Below, piece after piece: positions 26,192-35,562 of a stretch of DNA of 64,000 nt. Source of the stretch: Thermosynechococcus sp. NK55a (GTDB lineage: Bacteria > Cyanobacteriota > Cyanobacteriia > Thermosynechococcales > Thermosynechococcaceae); contig NC_023033.1 in the NCBI RefSeq assembly GCF_000505665.1, forward strand, positions 558,001 to 622,000, read 5' to 3'. Numbering within the stretch: the first letter of the stretch is position 1; the number at the start of each line of letters is the position of its first letter. A program made the translations under genes and the position numbers. Under the pieces are notes generated by a model. The model was not told where the DNA came from and searched no databases. It saw only the letters and a list, made by a program, of their open reading frames with translations.

Positions 26192-26575
26192 ATGTCCTAT
26201 AACAAATCCTTACTCCCTATGCCGCAAATCTTTGATCCCGTCCCCAGCGATAGTTGCGATCGCATCCTCTGCTGTTATGTCAATGCCACCAGCAAAATTC
26301 AGGTGGTACGCATTACAAATATTGCCAACTGGTATTTCGAGCGGGTGGTTTTCCCGGGGCAACGACTGGTGTTTGAATCGCCACGGGCAGGACAGCTGGA
26401 AGTTCACAGCGGCATGATGGCGAGTGCCATTCTCTCCGACACGATCCCCTGTAGTGAGTTATTGGTGCAAGAGGGGGGAGATAATTTTTTTCCGAGTGAT
26501 CCTGCCAGCCAGCAACGGCTAGAATTGCTCAATGAGACTCCGGCACCAGCGACTGAAAAAGTGATGATCCCTTGA
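26192..26575 (+). CDS. DUF1830 family protein
   Basis: This 127-residue soluble protein contains CCYVNATSKIQVVRITNI, followed by NWYFERVVFPGQRLVFE, the conserved block of DUF1830. This small cyanobacterial family has unknown function. The stop codon overlaps the TTG start of the reductase gene downstream (TTGA), implying coupled translation. About 190 bp separate it from the divergent radical SAM gene. Confidence 0.88.
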   Translation: MSYNKSLLPMPQIFDPVPSDSCDRILCCYVNATSKIQVVRITNIANWYFERVVFPGQRLVFESPRAGQLEVHSGMMASAILSDTIPCSELLVQEGGDNFFPSDPASQQRLELLNETPAPATEKVMIP

Positions 26576-27252
26576 GCCAGCCCCGGCCCATTTCCCGCCC
26601 CTACACGACTGCAATTTTGGCCAGTAGTTTAGATGGCTGCCTGGCTCGGGCCGATGCCCGCGGTCAGCGCATTGCCTCGGCCTATGACTTTCAGCACCTG
26701 GAACAGCAGGTAGCGCAGGTGGATGCGGTACTCTTTGGGGCAACAACACTGCGTTTGGGGGGGACAGCGATGCGCCTTCAATCTTCTCATCTGATTGCTG
26801 AGCGCGAACATCAAGGGCGATCGCCCCAACCCTTGCAAATTGTCTGCTCTGCTAGTGGTGAACTAGACCTCAATCTTCCCTTCTTTCGCCAGCCGATTCC
26901 CCGTGCCCTACTGACGACCGAGAAAGGCGCCAGCCGTTGGCAAGGATCCACTGCCTTTGATCACTGTTGGTGCACTAGGGGAGAGGCGATTGACTGGCCG
27001 CAGGCTTTTGCCCACCTTCAAGCCTCTGGGGTGCAAACCTTGGCCGTGCTGGGGGGAGGACAGCTTTTCGCTTCCCTGTTACAAATTGCTGCCATTGATG
27101 AATTGTGGTTGACCCTCTGCCCACTCCTCCTTGGATCGGCAGCCCCTCGCCTCTATCCAGAGGAGATCCCCTGCTCAGGGAGGTTAAGCCTCCTGAATGT
27201 CTTGCCGGTGGGCAATGAGGTTTATCTCCACTATCGTCTTAGTTACCCTTGA
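26572..27252 (+). CDS. RibD C-terminal-like (dihydrofolate-reductase-fold) reductase
   Basis: The 226-residue protein resembles the reductase half of RibD: the RPYTTAILASSLDGCLA start corresponds to the NADPH-binding RPyvtlk-x-SLDG motif, and TLAVLGGGQLF to the later glycine loop. A TTG at 26572 is the only start that keeps the first strand. Free-standing members can reduce the riboflavin pyrimidine intermediate, but other substrates are possible. It is translationally coupled to the DUF1830 gene and convergent with the HAD gene. Confidence 0.88.
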   Translation: MSQPRPISRPYTTAILASSLDGCLARADARGQRIASAYDFQHLEQQVAQVDAVLFGATTLRLGGTAMRLQSSHLIAEREHQGRSPQPLQIVCSASGELDLNLPFFRQPIPRALLTTEKGASRWQGSTAFDHCWCTRGEAIDWPQAFAHLQASGVQTLAVLGGGQLFASLLQIAAIDELWLTLCPLLLGSAAPRLYPEEIPCSGRLSLLNVLPVGNEVYLHYRLSYP

Positions 27253-27275
27253 CCCTTTGTTGCCACTGAGTCTAA

Positions 27276-28025
27276 TTAGTTCTCATCACTCCTGATCTGG
27301 ATCTCCAAGGGTGAGGCAAGGATGCAATCACAATAATTCAACGCTGGTGGTCTATGCCAACCCCAGGTGACACCAATGCTGGCCGCTGCGCCTCCCCGCT
27401 GTGCCATGAGGCCATCACTGTCGGCATCCCCAATGACGACGGTTTGTTCGGGCCGCACCCCCAGGCGATCGCACGCCCTCAGGAATACCTGCGGATCGGG
27501 CTTCGTGGGTAGCTCATCTGCCCCCTGCCAGAGTTGGAAAAAGGGCTTCAGGTGATAGGTGTCTAAAAAAGCCTCAATCTCTGAGGTGCGATCGCTAGAG
27601 ATAATTGCCAAGGCACATCCTAACCGATGGAGCCGTTGCACTAGCTCAATGACCCCCGGTAGGGGTGGGGTTAACGGTGCTTTGGCGCTAAATTCTCGGT
27701 CTGCTTCCCCAAAGGCAGCGTTGGCCCGTTCTAAGGCAGCAATCCAAGGAATTCCCTGTGTGGCCACAAAGGCGGCGGCGGCAATCAGGTTCTCCTGCCG
27801 TGTCCCCACAGCTTGCAACCCCGTTGGATCAAGGTGATCACCAATCACCCCAAAAGCCTGAAGTAACGACTCCTTAAGATTGGGAAAGGGTTCGGCAATT
27901 TTCACAGCACGGGCGATCGCCACCACCCTCAGGTAATGGGCAACATCGGCTAGTGTGCCATCCTTGTCAAAGATCACCGCTGCTATAGGGCGAAAACAGT
28001 GTCCCTGACACCATAGCTGCACCAT
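27276..28025 (-). CDS. HAD superfamily phosphatase (phosphoglycolate phosphatase-like)
   Basis: I place the start at ATG 28025, giving 249 residues, because upstream ATGs (28061, 28148) add unconserved residues and run into the divergent trpG promoter or coding region. HAD motif I is FDKDGTLAD, motif II is IISSDRT, motif III is KPDPQVF and motif IV is GDADSD. The cap position matches the Gph-like subfamily I. Substrate is unassigned; phosphoglycolate is one plausible choice in a photorespiring cell. Confidence 0.88.
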   Translation of the reverse strand: MVQLWCQGHCFRPIAAVIFDKDGTLADVAHYLRVVAIARAVKIAEPFPNLKESLLQAFGVIGDHLDPTGLQAVGTRQENLIAAAAFVATQGIPWIAALERANAAFGEADREFSAKAPLTPPLPGVIELVQRLHRLGCALAIISSDRTSEIEAFLDTYHLKPFFQLWQGADELPTKPDPQVFLRACDRLGVRPEQTVVIGDADSDGLMAQRGGAAASIGVTWGWHRPPALNYCDCILASPLEIQIRSDEN

Positions 28026-28049
28026 TCCCCCAACCCCTTGAGTAGTAGG

Positions 28050-28073
28050 ATCAAGACACATATCAAGACACAC
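28050..28073. repeat. 12-bp near-perfect tandem repeat in trpG/HAD promoter region
   Basis: ATCAAGACACAT (28050-28061) is followed by ATCAAGACACAC (28062-28073), 11 of 12 identical. It lies in the 72-bp space between the HAD gene and trpG. Confidence 0.85.
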
Positions 28074-28097
28074 AGAAGATGAGAGGACCCTTCTCCC

Positions 28098-28700
28098 TTG
28101 ATTATCGTTATTGACAACTACGACAGCTTCACCTACAACCTTGTCCAATACTTAGGGGAGCTAGCGCGGGAGTTCCCAATTGCTGGGGATCTGCGGGTCT
28201 TTCGCAACGACAAGATCAGCCTCGATGAGGTTGCTGCCCTTGCCCCTGCGGGTGTCGTGATTTCTCCCGGCCCTGGTCGCCCTGCGGATGCGGGGATTTC
28301 CGAAGCCCTGATCCGTAGCTATGCTGGACAACTGCCCATCTTGGGGGTTTGCTTGGGACATCAAGCCATTGGCGAGGTTTTTGGTGGTAAGGTGACGCTC
28401 GCACCAACCCTGATGCACGGCAAAACGTCGGAAATTTACCACAAGGGTGTGGGGGTATTTCAAGACTTGCCTCAACCCTTTAGTGCCACTCGCTACCACA
28501 GCCTCGTCATTGATCGCGACAGTTGCCCCGAGGTGTTGGAAATTACCGCTTGGACGGAGGATGGCCTAATTATGGGGGTGCGCCACCGCCAATATCCGAC
28601 GCTGGAAGGGGTGCAATTCCATCCCGAGAGCATTCTCACCACCTGCGGCAAAGACCTGCTACGGAACTTTTTGCGACGGCTGTCCAGTCCACCGTTGTGA
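28098..28700 (+). CDS. trpG: Anthranilate synthase component II (glutamine amidotransferase)
   Basis: This 200-residue class I amidotransferase begins with TTG 28098 ([20 protein letters not shown]), the standard TrpG/PabA N-terminus. The catalytic Cys85 is in [12 protein letters not shown], and the His-Glu pair lies in QFHPES. It supplies ammonia from glutamine for anthranilate, or for aminodeoxychorismate if shared with PabB. It stands alone, divergent from the HAD gene. Confidence 0.93.
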   Translation: MIIVIDNYDSFTYNLVQYLGELAREFPIAGDLRVFRNDKISLDEVAALAPAGVVISPGPGRPADAGISEALIRSYAGQLPILGVCLGHQAIGEVFGGKVTLAPTLMHGKTSEIYHKGVGVFQDLPQPFSATRYHSLVIDRDSCPEVLEITAWTEDGLIMGVRHRQYPTLEGVQFHPESILTTCGKDLLRNFLRRLSSPPL

Positions 28701-28751
28701 GCCCGCCACTTTTCGGTACACTGAGCTGGAATAGGAGTGTGGGGAGAAAAA

Positions 28752-29501
28752 ATGGAACGGCGGCAGTTCTTGCGTTTGGCTCAAGTGGGCGCGATCGCCA
28801 GCCTTGGTGGACACTGGGCAGCCCATGCCCAAGGGGGTAGTCTCTCGCTCCAGTGGTTTGGCCACACCTGCTTTCTCTTTACCGGCAGTGGTCAGCGGGT
28901 ACTCGTCAATCCCTTCCGCCCCCTTGGTTGCACCAAAGGATTGCGGCCTCCCCGCGTCACCGCTGATATTGTCATGATTAGCAGTCGCCTCTTGGACGAG
29001 GGCTACATCCAAGGCTTACCCGGTCGGCCTAAACTGCTCTTGCAGCCAGGCTCCTATAAAGTCAATGGTTTAAGTATTCAGGGCATTCGTACCAGTCATG
29101 ATCGTGTTGGTGGCTTCCGCTTTGGTATCAATGTGGTTTGGCGCTGGCAGCAGGGGGGCATCAACCTCCTGCACATGGGCGGCATTGCGATGCCCATCAC
29201 CGTCGAGCAACGCATTCTTATGGGTCAACCTGATGTCATGATCGTGCCAGTGGGAGGCGGTGCCAAAGCCTATAGGGCTGAGGACGCCAAGGCGGCCATT
29301 GAAGTTTTACAACCGCGTTTGGTTATTCCTTGCCACTATCGAACCGCTGCCGCTGACCCCAATAATTGTGATCTGGCGGGGCTAGAGGACTTTTTGAAAG
29401 TCATGGAGGGAACCCCAGTTCGCCGCAGTGGGGGTGCTGCCCTCAGTCTATCGGCAGCCAATCTGCCCCAGAAGACCACTATTCAAGTCCTCAGCATTTG
29501 A
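28752..29501 (+). CDS. Tat-exported UlaG-like metallo-beta-lactamase-fold protein, metal site degenerate
   Basis: Starting at ATG 28752 (MERRQFLRLAQVG), the N-terminus has a twin-arginine motif RRQFL and a hydrophobic stretch ending AHA, so the protein of about 249 residues is probably Tat-exported. The remainder resembles UlaG-type MBL hydrolases: LQWFGHTCFLF, RTSHD, LLHMGG and PCHYRT are at the expected places. The metal-binding HxHxDH is missing; the region reads MISSRLLDEGY. Enzymatic activity in the usual manner is therefore unlikely. The start at 28737 (GTG) is less likely. Confidence 0.82.
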   Translation: MERRQFLRLAQVGAIASLGGHWAAHAQGGSLSLQWFGHTCFLFTGSGQRVLVNPFRPLGCTKGLRPPRVTADIVMISSRLLDEGYIQGLPGRPKLLLQPGSYKVNGLSIQGIRTSHDRVGGFRFGINVVWRWQQGGINLLHMGGIAMPITVEQRILMGQPDVMIVPVGGGAKAYRAEDAKAAIEVLQPRLVIPCHYRTAAADPNNCDLAGLEDFLKVMEGTPVRRSGGAALSLSAANLPQKTTIQVLSI

Positions 29502-29566
29502 TTAAAAAAAGGCTATATTTTGTGTCAGTGTTTCCCGTAGAACCAGTAGCGAGTTGAGGAAACGCC

Positions 29567-30538
29567 ATGATTCAGGTCGAACACCTGACCAAGGTTTACG
29601 GTACAACCATAGCCCTACGGGATGTCAGCTTTTCAGCCACTAGTGGTGAGATTCTCGGTCTCCTTGGCCCCAATGGCGCCGGTAAAACCACCACAATGCG
29701 GATTTTGGCGGGGTATTTGCCGGCAACCAGTGGCACTGCAACCATTGCCGGTTATGAAGTCCACACAGATCCGATGGCAGTGCGGCAGCGCATTGGCTAT
29801 CTGCCAGAAAATCCCCCCCTCTATACCGAAATGACGGTGGCGGGCTATCTGCACTTTGTGGCTCGCATCAAGGGCGTCAGTGCGGGCGATCGCCCCCAGC
29901 GGGTAGAATACGCCCTCAAAAGCTGTGGTCTCTGGGATCAGCAACGGACAATTATTCGCAAACTCTCGAAGGGCTACCGGCAGCGGGTCGGCATTGCCCA
30001 AGCGATCGTTCACGATCCGCCAGCCATCATCCTGGATGAACCCACGGTGGGTCTGGATCCGCGCCAAATTATTGAGGTGCGCAACCTGATTAAAAACTTG
30101 GCAGGACAGCACACAGTGATTCTTTCCACCCATATTTTGGCGGAAGTGAGCATGACCTGCGATCGCGCCGTGATTATCCACAAGGGCGAAGTGGCAGGGG
30201 TAGGCAAGCTAGATGAACTGCTGCAACGCCTCAGCAGTAACTACACCTATGACCTTGAACTGGCAGGCGATCGCGCCCAAATTCAATCCCTCCTGCAACA
30301 GTTGCCTGAGCTGCAACAGATTACATGGGAAAATCGCCCTCTTCAGGGACGACAGCAGCTTCAGGTCAGCAGTCCTTCAGAAATTGGCGCCGATCTTGCC
30401 AGTCTCCTTGTCCAAAATGGGGTGCAACTCTTTGAAATGCGCCGCTCCCGTGCCAACCTAGAGGAGGTGTTCTTGAAGCTAACGACCGATGAACCCACCG
30501 CAGAACCCAGTGATGCCACCGAAGAAGCCCATGCTTAG
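29567..30538 (+). CDS. ABC exporter ATPase (GldA/CcmA-like)
   Basis: This 323-residue ABC ATPase has Walker A GPNGAGKTT, signature KLSKGYRQRVGIAQA (an LSKG-type variant of LSGGQ) and Walker B AIILDEPTVGLDP, then the H-loop STHIL. A C-terminal extension of about 100 residues is typical of ABC-2 exporters. Together with the next two genes it forms a Gld-like operon (ATPase, membrane protein, auxiliary protein). A TATATT box at 29512-29517 in the 65-bp leader is a candidate -10 element. Confidence 0.93.
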   Translation: MIQVEHLTKVYGTTIALRDVSFSATSGEILGLLGPNGAGKTTTMRILAGYLPATSGTATIAGYEVHTDPMAVRQRIGYLPENPPLYTEMTVAGYLHFVARIKGVSAGDRPQRVEYALKSCGLWDQQRTIIRKLSKGYRQRVGIAQAIVHDPPAIILDEPTVGLDPRQIIEVRNLIKNLAGQHTVILSTHILAEVSMTCDRAVIIHKGEVAGVGKLDELLQRLSSNYTYDLELAGDRAQIQSLLQQLPELQQITWENRPLQGRQQLQVSSPSEIGADLASLLVQNGVQLFEMRRSRANLEEVFLKLTTDEPTAEPSDATEEAHA

Positions 30539-31358
30539 CGTTTCCCTCCACGGGCTGCGTGTCCTTCTTGCCAACATTCTTGCCATCTATCGCCGTGAAC
30601 TCCAAAGTTACTTTAGTACCCCCTTCTACTATGTGATTGCGGGGGTGTTCTGGCTCCTCAGCGGCCTGTTTTTCCTCACTGTCATGACGACAATTATTAG
30701 CCAAGTGGCTCAGCAGGATTTGCTCCAACAGCAGTTTGGAGCGCCGCGCCAAGCCATTGACGTGCCCAAGCTGATTTTCGAAAGCTTTCTTGGACTCCTA
30801 GGCTCCATTTCCCAAGTTATTTTGCCGATGCTCTCAATGGGACTCTACACCGAAGAGCGTAAACGCGGCACCCTTGAACTGCTAGCCACCTCGCCGATTA
30901 CGAACTGGTGTGTGGCAACGGGTAAGCTCCTAGCAGTGCTCACCTTCTATACCACGCTTCTGCTGCCCGTGGTTGTCTACCAATTTGTAGCCCTGCGGCA
31001 GAGTACGCCCCCCCTCTCCCTTTGGCTCATTCTCGCGGGCAATGGCGGATTGATTCTCTTGGCGGCGGCAGTTCTCTCCCTTGGGATGTTTCTCTCGTCC
31101 TTGACTGATAGCACGATCTTGGCAGCCATTTTGGGGTTTGCTGTGTTGCTGATTCTTTGGGTGCTGGACGTCTTGGCTAAAAATACTGGCGGAAACCTCA
31201 GTGATATCCTCACCTACCTCTCACCCCTAGAGCACTTTACCAACCTGAGCCGAGGCATTTTCCGCACCAGTAGCCTTTTTGTTTTTGGCAGTTACGTTTT
31301 CCTAGGCATTTTCCTCACAGCCCAGTCCATTGATGCTTTTCGTTACCAGCGCAATTAG
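30531..31358 (+). CDS. ABC-2 type permease (GldF-like)
   Basis: Six membrane helices are predicted in about 275 residues. I start at ATG 30531 (MLSVSLHGL), which overlaps the ATPase stop; an earlier in-frame ATG at 30489 would add 14 Pro-rich residues. The motif YFSTPFYYVIAGVFWLLSGLFF and the loop EERKRGTLELLATSPI are characteristic of ABC-2 permeases of the gliding/NatB type. In Bacteroidetes GldF works with GldA and GldG in gliding; here the exported substrate is unknown. Confidence 0.92.
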   Translation: MLSVSLHGLRVLLANILAIYRRELQSYFSTPFYYVIAGVFWLLSGLFFLTVMTTIISQVAQQDLLQQQFGAPRQAIDVPKLIFESFLGLLGSISQVILPMLSMGLYTEERKRGTLELLATSPITNWCVATGKLLAVLTFYTTLLLPVVVYQFVALRQSTPPLSLWLILAGNGGLILLAAAVLSLGMFLSSLTDSTILAAILGFAVLLILWVLDVLAKNTGGNLSDILTYLSPLEHFTNLSRGIFRTSSLFVFGSYVFLGIFLTAQSIDAFRYQRN

Positions 31359-31370
31359 GGAGTACAGGTC

Positions 31371-32912
31371 ATGAAACGCTTTGCCCTAGGCTCACCCGAA
31401 CGATGGACCACGGTATTCCTGTGGGCGGCGCCACTGTTCATCATCGCTGGGTTGAGTGCTGGCCTCGTCACCAACCGCTGGAATTGGCTGCCCTTGGGTC
31501 TTTTAGCCTTAGGGGGGATTGCCCTGCTGCTATGGCTAATCCAGCAAAGTCGGGTCTCCACAGGGTTTTGGGGACGGCGTTCCACCCAAACAAATGCCAA
31601 TGCTATCTTGACTGTGGTTGCGGTGATTGCGCTATTGGGCATCATTAACTTTTTGGCCGATCGCTACAGTGTTGAAATCGATCTCACCGAAAACCGTGCC
31701 TTTACCCTAGCGGCAGAAACCCGTGATGTTCTGCAAAATCTGGGTCAGCCGGTGCAGGTGTTGGTGTTTGATGCCAATGCTGCCAGTCGCGATCGCCTGC
31801 TGTTGGAACAGTATCGCCGTCAGGCTCATAACCGCTTTTCCTTTCAGTTCATTGACCCCCAAGAGCAACCCGCCCTTGCCAAAAAGTACAACGTGACTCA
31901 AGTGGGACAAGTGATTGTTGTTGCCGGTGAGAAAACCCAGCGCATTGATGAAGACCTTTCCGAAAGCAACCTCACCCCCGCCTTGATTCGCGTCACTAGC
32001 GATCGCACGATCCGCGCCTATTTCACCACAGGACACAATGAACTCCCCCTCACTGGTGGGGCCGCCAGCCTCAGTGAAGTGGCCAAACTCCTCGAACAGC
32101 GGGAGGTGAAACTCCTGCCCCTGAATTTGCTGGAGACGGGGAGAATTCCCGAGGATGCCAATGTGATTGTTGTCGCTGGACCCCGGCAGCCTTTTTTACG
32201 CCTTGAGCAGGATCTTCTCAAGGAGTACCTCAATCGTGGCGGTAGCCTTTTGCTGATGCTTGATGTGGATGTCAACGCAGGTCTTGATGATTTACTGAAA
32301 AACTGGGGACTCACCCTCGATAATCGCTGGGTCATTGATGGCTCTGGTGTGGGTCAGCAGGTGGGACTTGGGCCCGACACAATTATTGTCACTACCTATG
32401 GCAATCACCCCATTACTGAGCGCTTTGCCCAAGGTCCCAGCGTCTTTCCCCGAGCGCAAGCCATTCGCATTAATCCTGTAAAGGACGATAACATTGTTGA
32501 AATTGCCCTTTCGGGCTCGCAAACTTGGGCAGAAACCGATTGGAAGTCGGGCAACCTTGAATTCACCGAAGGCGTAGATACCAAAGGCCCGCTGCCGATT
32601 GGCGTGGCTATTACCCGTCAGTTGAGTGACAATCCACCGAAGGAAGCCCGCCTAGTGGTCTTTGGAGATTCGGAGTTTGCTACCGATGGCGTGATTGCCT
32701 ATCAAGGGATTAATAGTGATCTCTTTGTCAATTCCGTACTCTGGTTGGGCGATCGCGACCAAAAGGCACTCTCGATTCGTCCTCGCCAAACCACGAATCG
32801 CCGCCTTCAACTCAATGTCACCACCAGTCGTTGGTTAGAGATTATCAGCGTCTTTCTCTTGCCCCTTATCGGGTTTGGTTCTGCCGTCTTTGTCTGGTGG
32901 CGGCGACGCTAA
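31371..32912 (+). CDS. GldG-like ABC transporter auxiliary protein
   Basis: The 513-residue protein has two N-terminal membrane helices, a third near residues 85-100 (TVVAVIALLGIINFLADRY), a large periplasmic region and a C-terminal helix followed by a basic tail (WWRRR). The motif LTENRAFTLAAETRDVL, the segment FTTGHNELPL and the block LKEYLNRGGSLLLMLDVD place it in the GldG/DUF4350-like group. It follows the permease by 12 bp. The three genes most likely encode one exporter. Confidence 0.9.
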   Translation: MKRFALGSPERWTTVFLWAAPLFIIAGLSAGLVTNRWNWLPLGLLALGGIALLLWLIQQSRVSTGFWGRRSTQTNANAILTVVAVIALLGIINFLADRYSVEIDLTENRAFTLAAETRDVLQNLGQPVQVLVFDANAASRDRLLLEQYRRQAHNRFSFQFIDPQEQPALAKKYNVTQVGQVIVVAGEKTQRIDEDLSESNLTPALIRVTSDRTIRAYFTTGHNELPLTGGAASLSEVAKLLEQREVKLLPLNLLETGRIPEDANVIVVAGPRQPFLRLEQDLLKEYLNRGGSLLLMLDVDVNAGLDDLLKNWGLTLDNRWVIDGSGVGQQVGLGPDTIIVTTYGNHPITERFAQGPSVFPRAQAIRINPVKDDNIVEIALSGSQTWAETDWKSGNLEFTEGVDTKGPLPIGVAITRQLSDNPPKEARLVVFGDSEFATDGVIAYQGINSDLFVNSVLWLGDRDQKALSIRPRQTTNRRLQLNVTTSRWLEIISVFLLPLIGFGSAVFVWWRRR

Positions 32913-32922
32913 CACTTCTGCC

Positions 32923-34185
32923 ATGGCAAGAGCCTCCTGCCCCTATCCCCGTTTGCTCCTGTATGCCCTAATCATTGGTCTTCTCGGCGGCTGTGTGGCC
33001 ACGGCTTTTTATCTGGGTCTCAAGCTAGGGTTTGCGCTGTTGTGGGGGACTGAGCCTAACCAAGTGAGCATTGGCACGTGGGCACATCTCTATCCTTACA
33101 TTCCGCTGGTTACGGCCTTTGGCGGCTTGCTGGTGGGTTTATCGGTCAAATTCTTTGGGGCAAAGGGGGAGATCGCGGCGGCGATCGCAGAGTTACACCA
33201 TGAGGGTCGGTTCAGTTATCGCTTTCTACCCGGTATGGCATTGGCTTCTGGCCTATCCTTGCTATTTGGCAGTAGTGCTGGCCCTGAAAGTTCAATGATT
33301 GACATCAATGGTGGCTTAGGCACTTGGTTGGCAGCTCGTTTGCATCTATCCCCAGATAGCACCCGCATTCTCACCCTCTGTGGGATGGCAGCGGGCATGG
33401 GCGTGTTTTTTGAGTCGCCCCTTGGTGCAACGCTATTCGTTTTGGAACTCCCCCATCGCCGTAGTCTTGAGTTTTATGAGGCAATCCTGCCAGCCTTGAT
33501 TTCTGCTGTTGCTGGGTTTACCCTTTTTCGGGTGATTACAGGCACAACCATTGGCGGCATTTACCGCTTTCCTACCTACGATAGCCTGCGTCCTGAGGAT
33601 ATTGGCTTTGCAGTGTTGATCGGCATCATTGGCGCAGCCGTGGGAACGCTCTTTGTCTTTTTAGATCGGCAGATTCAACGCTGGCTGACCCCCTATCGGC
33701 AATATCCTCTCCTCTTGATCGTGGCAGTGGGGTTTCTGATTGGCTTAATTGCCCTGATTCACCCAATCACGCTGTTCTACGGTGAGCGCCAAATTGAACA
33801 AGTCATCCAAGTGGTGAACCGCTACAGCATTGGCATTTTGCTGAGGGTTGCCTTCTTTAAGCTCCTTGCTCTGAGTCTTTGTCTGCGGGGAGGGTTCCGT
33901 GGGGGGGTAGTCTTTCCCCTATTTTTTGTAGGTGCTTGTGTGGGTATGGCTGTGCACCAAGCACTCCCGAATACGCCCTTGAGTGTGGCCTTGGCTGGCA
34001 TGATGGCGGCAGTCACGGTGGTGGTTACCAAAACGCCTTTGGGCCTGGCGATAATTCTGACGGTGATTTCCCATACGACAATGCTGCCCCTGATTACGAT
34101 CGCGACTCTAACCAGCTATCTATTGACCTTGCCTATTGCTTGGATCCCCAGCCAGCGATCGCGCCGGGACCCCCCTGATCCCTGA
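32923..34185 (+). CDS. CLC family chloride channel/transporter
   Basis: The protein has about 420 residues from ATG 32923 and at least ten hydrophobic helices. CLC landmarks are GSSAGPESSM (the region of the GxEGP motif, divergent), FESPLGATLFVLEL (helix H/I region) and GFRGGVVFPLFFVGACVG, the GxFxP-like anion-binding loop. CLC proteins move Cl- either as channels or as Cl-/H+ exchangers; the gating glutamate corresponds to Glu in GPES by position, but this needs alignment. It starts 11 bp after the GldG-like gene. Confidence 0.88.
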   Translation: MARASCPYPRLLLYALIIGLLGGCVATAFYLGLKLGFALLWGTEPNQVSIGTWAHLYPYIPLVTAFGGLLVGLSVKFFGAKGEIAAAIAELHHEGRFSYRFLPGMALASGLSLLFGSSAGPESSMIDINGGLGTWLAARLHLSPDSTRILTLCGMAAGMGVFFESPLGATLFVLELPHRRSLEFYEAILPALISAVAGFTLFRVITGTTIGGIYRFPTYDSLRPEDIGFAVLIGIIGAAVGTLFVFLDRQIQRWLTPYRQYPLLLIVAVGFLIGLIALIHPITLFYGERQIEQVIQVVNRYSIGILLRVAFFKLLALSLCLRGGFRGGVVFPLFFVGACVGMAVHQALPNTPLSVALAGMMAAVTVVVTKTPLGLAIILTVISHTTMLPLITIATLTSYLLTLPIAWIPSQRSRRDPPDP

Positions 34186-34222
34186 GAAAATCTTAACAGA
34201 ATATAAAATTCAGACATAACCC

Positions 34223-34252
34223 TTTACATTTTTCTGAGAGATTGATTAACAT
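34223..34252 (+). promoter_or_regulatory. Candidate psbA promoter
   Basis: TTTACA (34223-34228) and TAACAT (34247-34252) are separated by 18 bp. A start of transcription near 34259 would give a leader of about 110 nt before the psbA ATG. This is inferred from spacing and composition only. Confidence 0.5.
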
Positions 34253-34367
34253 AGGGTTACATTCCGTTGCACAGCCAGCGAGTGCTCCTGAAGCCTCTCA
34301 GGCATTCGGTTTGGCCCTGTGAGCGGTTTGTAACCCTCATTCATTTTGTTCAACAGGACTTATCACT

Positions 34368-35450
34368 ATGACGACTGTTTTACAACGTCGCGAGCAACTG
34401 AACCTGTGGGAGCAATTTTGTAGCTGGGTCACCAGCACCAACAACCGCCTCTATGTGGGCTGGTTCGGCGTGTTGATGATCCCCACTCTGCTCGCTGCTA
34501 CCATCTGCTTCGTGATTGCTTTCATCGCTGCTCCCCCTGTGGACATCGATGGCATCCGTGAGCCTGTCGCCGGCTCTTTGCTCTATGGCAACAACATCAT
34601 TACCGGTGCCGTTGTCCCCTCTAGCAACGCCATTGGCTTGCACTTCTACCCCATTTGGGAAGCTGCCTCCCTCGATGAGTGGCTCTACAACGGTGGCCCT
34701 TACCAACTCATCATCTTCCACTTCTTGATCGGTGTCTTCTGCTACATGGGTCGGGAGTGGGAACTCAGCTACCGCCTTGGGATGCGGCCTTGGATCTGCG
34801 TGGCCTACTCCGCTCCTGTGGCTGCGGCTACCGCTGTGTTCTTGATTTACCCCATTGGTCAAGGCAGCTTCTCTGACGGGATGCCCCTCGGTATCTCTGG
34901 TACCTTCAACTTCATGCTGGTGTTCCAAGCGGAACACAACATCCTCATGCACCCCTTCCACCAACTGGGTGTGGCCGGTGTCTTTGGTGGTGCTCTGTTC
35001 TCCGCCATGCACGGTTCTCTGGTGACCTCCAGCTTGATCCGTGAAACCACTGAGACCGAGTCTCAAAACTACGGTTACAAATTTGGTCAAGAGGAAGAAA
35101 CCTACAACATCGTGGCTGCCCACGGTTACTTTGGCCGGTTGATCTTCCAATACGCCAGCTTCAACAACAGCCGTGCGCTGCACTTCTTCTTGGCGGCTTG
35201 GCCTGTGATTGGCATCTGGTTTACTGCCCTGGGTATCAGCACCATGGCCTTCAACCTCAACGGTTTCAACTTCAACCACTCCGTTGTGGATGCTCAAGGC
35301 AACGTGATCAACACCTGGGCGGACATTATCAACCGTGCCAACTTGGGGATGGAAGTGATGCACGAGCGCAATGCTCACAACTTCCCCCTCGACTTGGCCA
35401 GCGCTGAGTCTGCTCCTGTGGCAATGATTGCGCCGAGCATCAACGGCTAA
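34368..35450 (+). CDS. psbA: Photosystem II D1 protein, high-light type (Glu130)
   Basis: The 360-residue reaction-centre protein binds TyrZ (Tyr161), the Mn cluster ligands (Asp170, C-terminal Glu/Asp/Ala344) and the QB plastoquinone. Residue 130 is Glu (GREWELS), the high-light form; residue 144 is Cys. The C-terminal 16 residues after Ala344 are removed by CtpA during maturation. From memory, Glu130 with Cys144 matches PsbA3 of Thermosynechococcus, whereas PsbA1 has Gln130 and PsbA2 has Pro144. No second psbA copy is adjacent, consistent with the isolated psbA3 locus. A canonical terminator follows. Confidence 0.99.
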   Translation: MTTVLQRREQLNLWEQFCSWVTSTNNRLYVGWFGVLMIPTLLAATICFVIAFIAAPPVDIDGIREPVAGSLLYGNNIITGAVVPSSNAIGLHFYPIWEAASLDEWLYNGGPYQLIIFHFLIGVFCYMGREWELSYRLGMRPWICVAYSAPVAAATAVFLIYPIGQGSFSDGMPLGISGTFNFMLVFQAEHNILMHPFHQLGVAGVFGGALFSAMHGSLVTSSLIRETTETESQNYGYKFGQEEETYNIVAAHGYFGRLIFQYASFNNSRALHFFLAAWPVIGIWFTALGISTMAFNLNGFNFNHSVVDAQGNVINTWADIINRANLGMEVMHERNAHNFPLDLASAESAPVAMIAPSING

Positions 35451-35488
35451 TTTCCAGAGCAACTCTAACTAGTGTTTTAGCTAAAGGA

Positions 35489-35518
35489 ACCGCCTCTGTA
35501 CTAGGGGCGGTCTTTTTT
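35489..35518 (+). terminator. psbA terminator
   Basis: An 8-bp stem (35489-35496 with 35504-35511, one T-G pair) with a 7-nt loop is followed by C and six T residues (35513-35518). Confidence 0.92.
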
Positions 35519-35542
35519 ATGATGGTCAAAGGGTAGAGACTT

Positions 35543-35562
35543 TATTAATGAATATTAATGAA
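35543..35562. repeat. 10-bp perfect tandem repeat that duplicates a start codon
   Basis: TATTAATGAA occurs at 35543-35552 and 35553-35562. Each copy contains an ATG. The first ATG (35548) opens a five-codon frame ending at TAG; the second (35558) starts the downstream gene. Confidence 0.92.

Noticed and set aside
26139-26417. 92-codon frame overlapping DUF1830
   Set aside because: Shadow of the DUF1830 gene in another frame; no family features.
34380-35462. A 360-codon open frame antisense to the whole psbA gene
   Set aside because: It mirrors psbA codon bias; the peptide is rich in His, Val, Gly and Glu without domain features. The psbA frame is certain.
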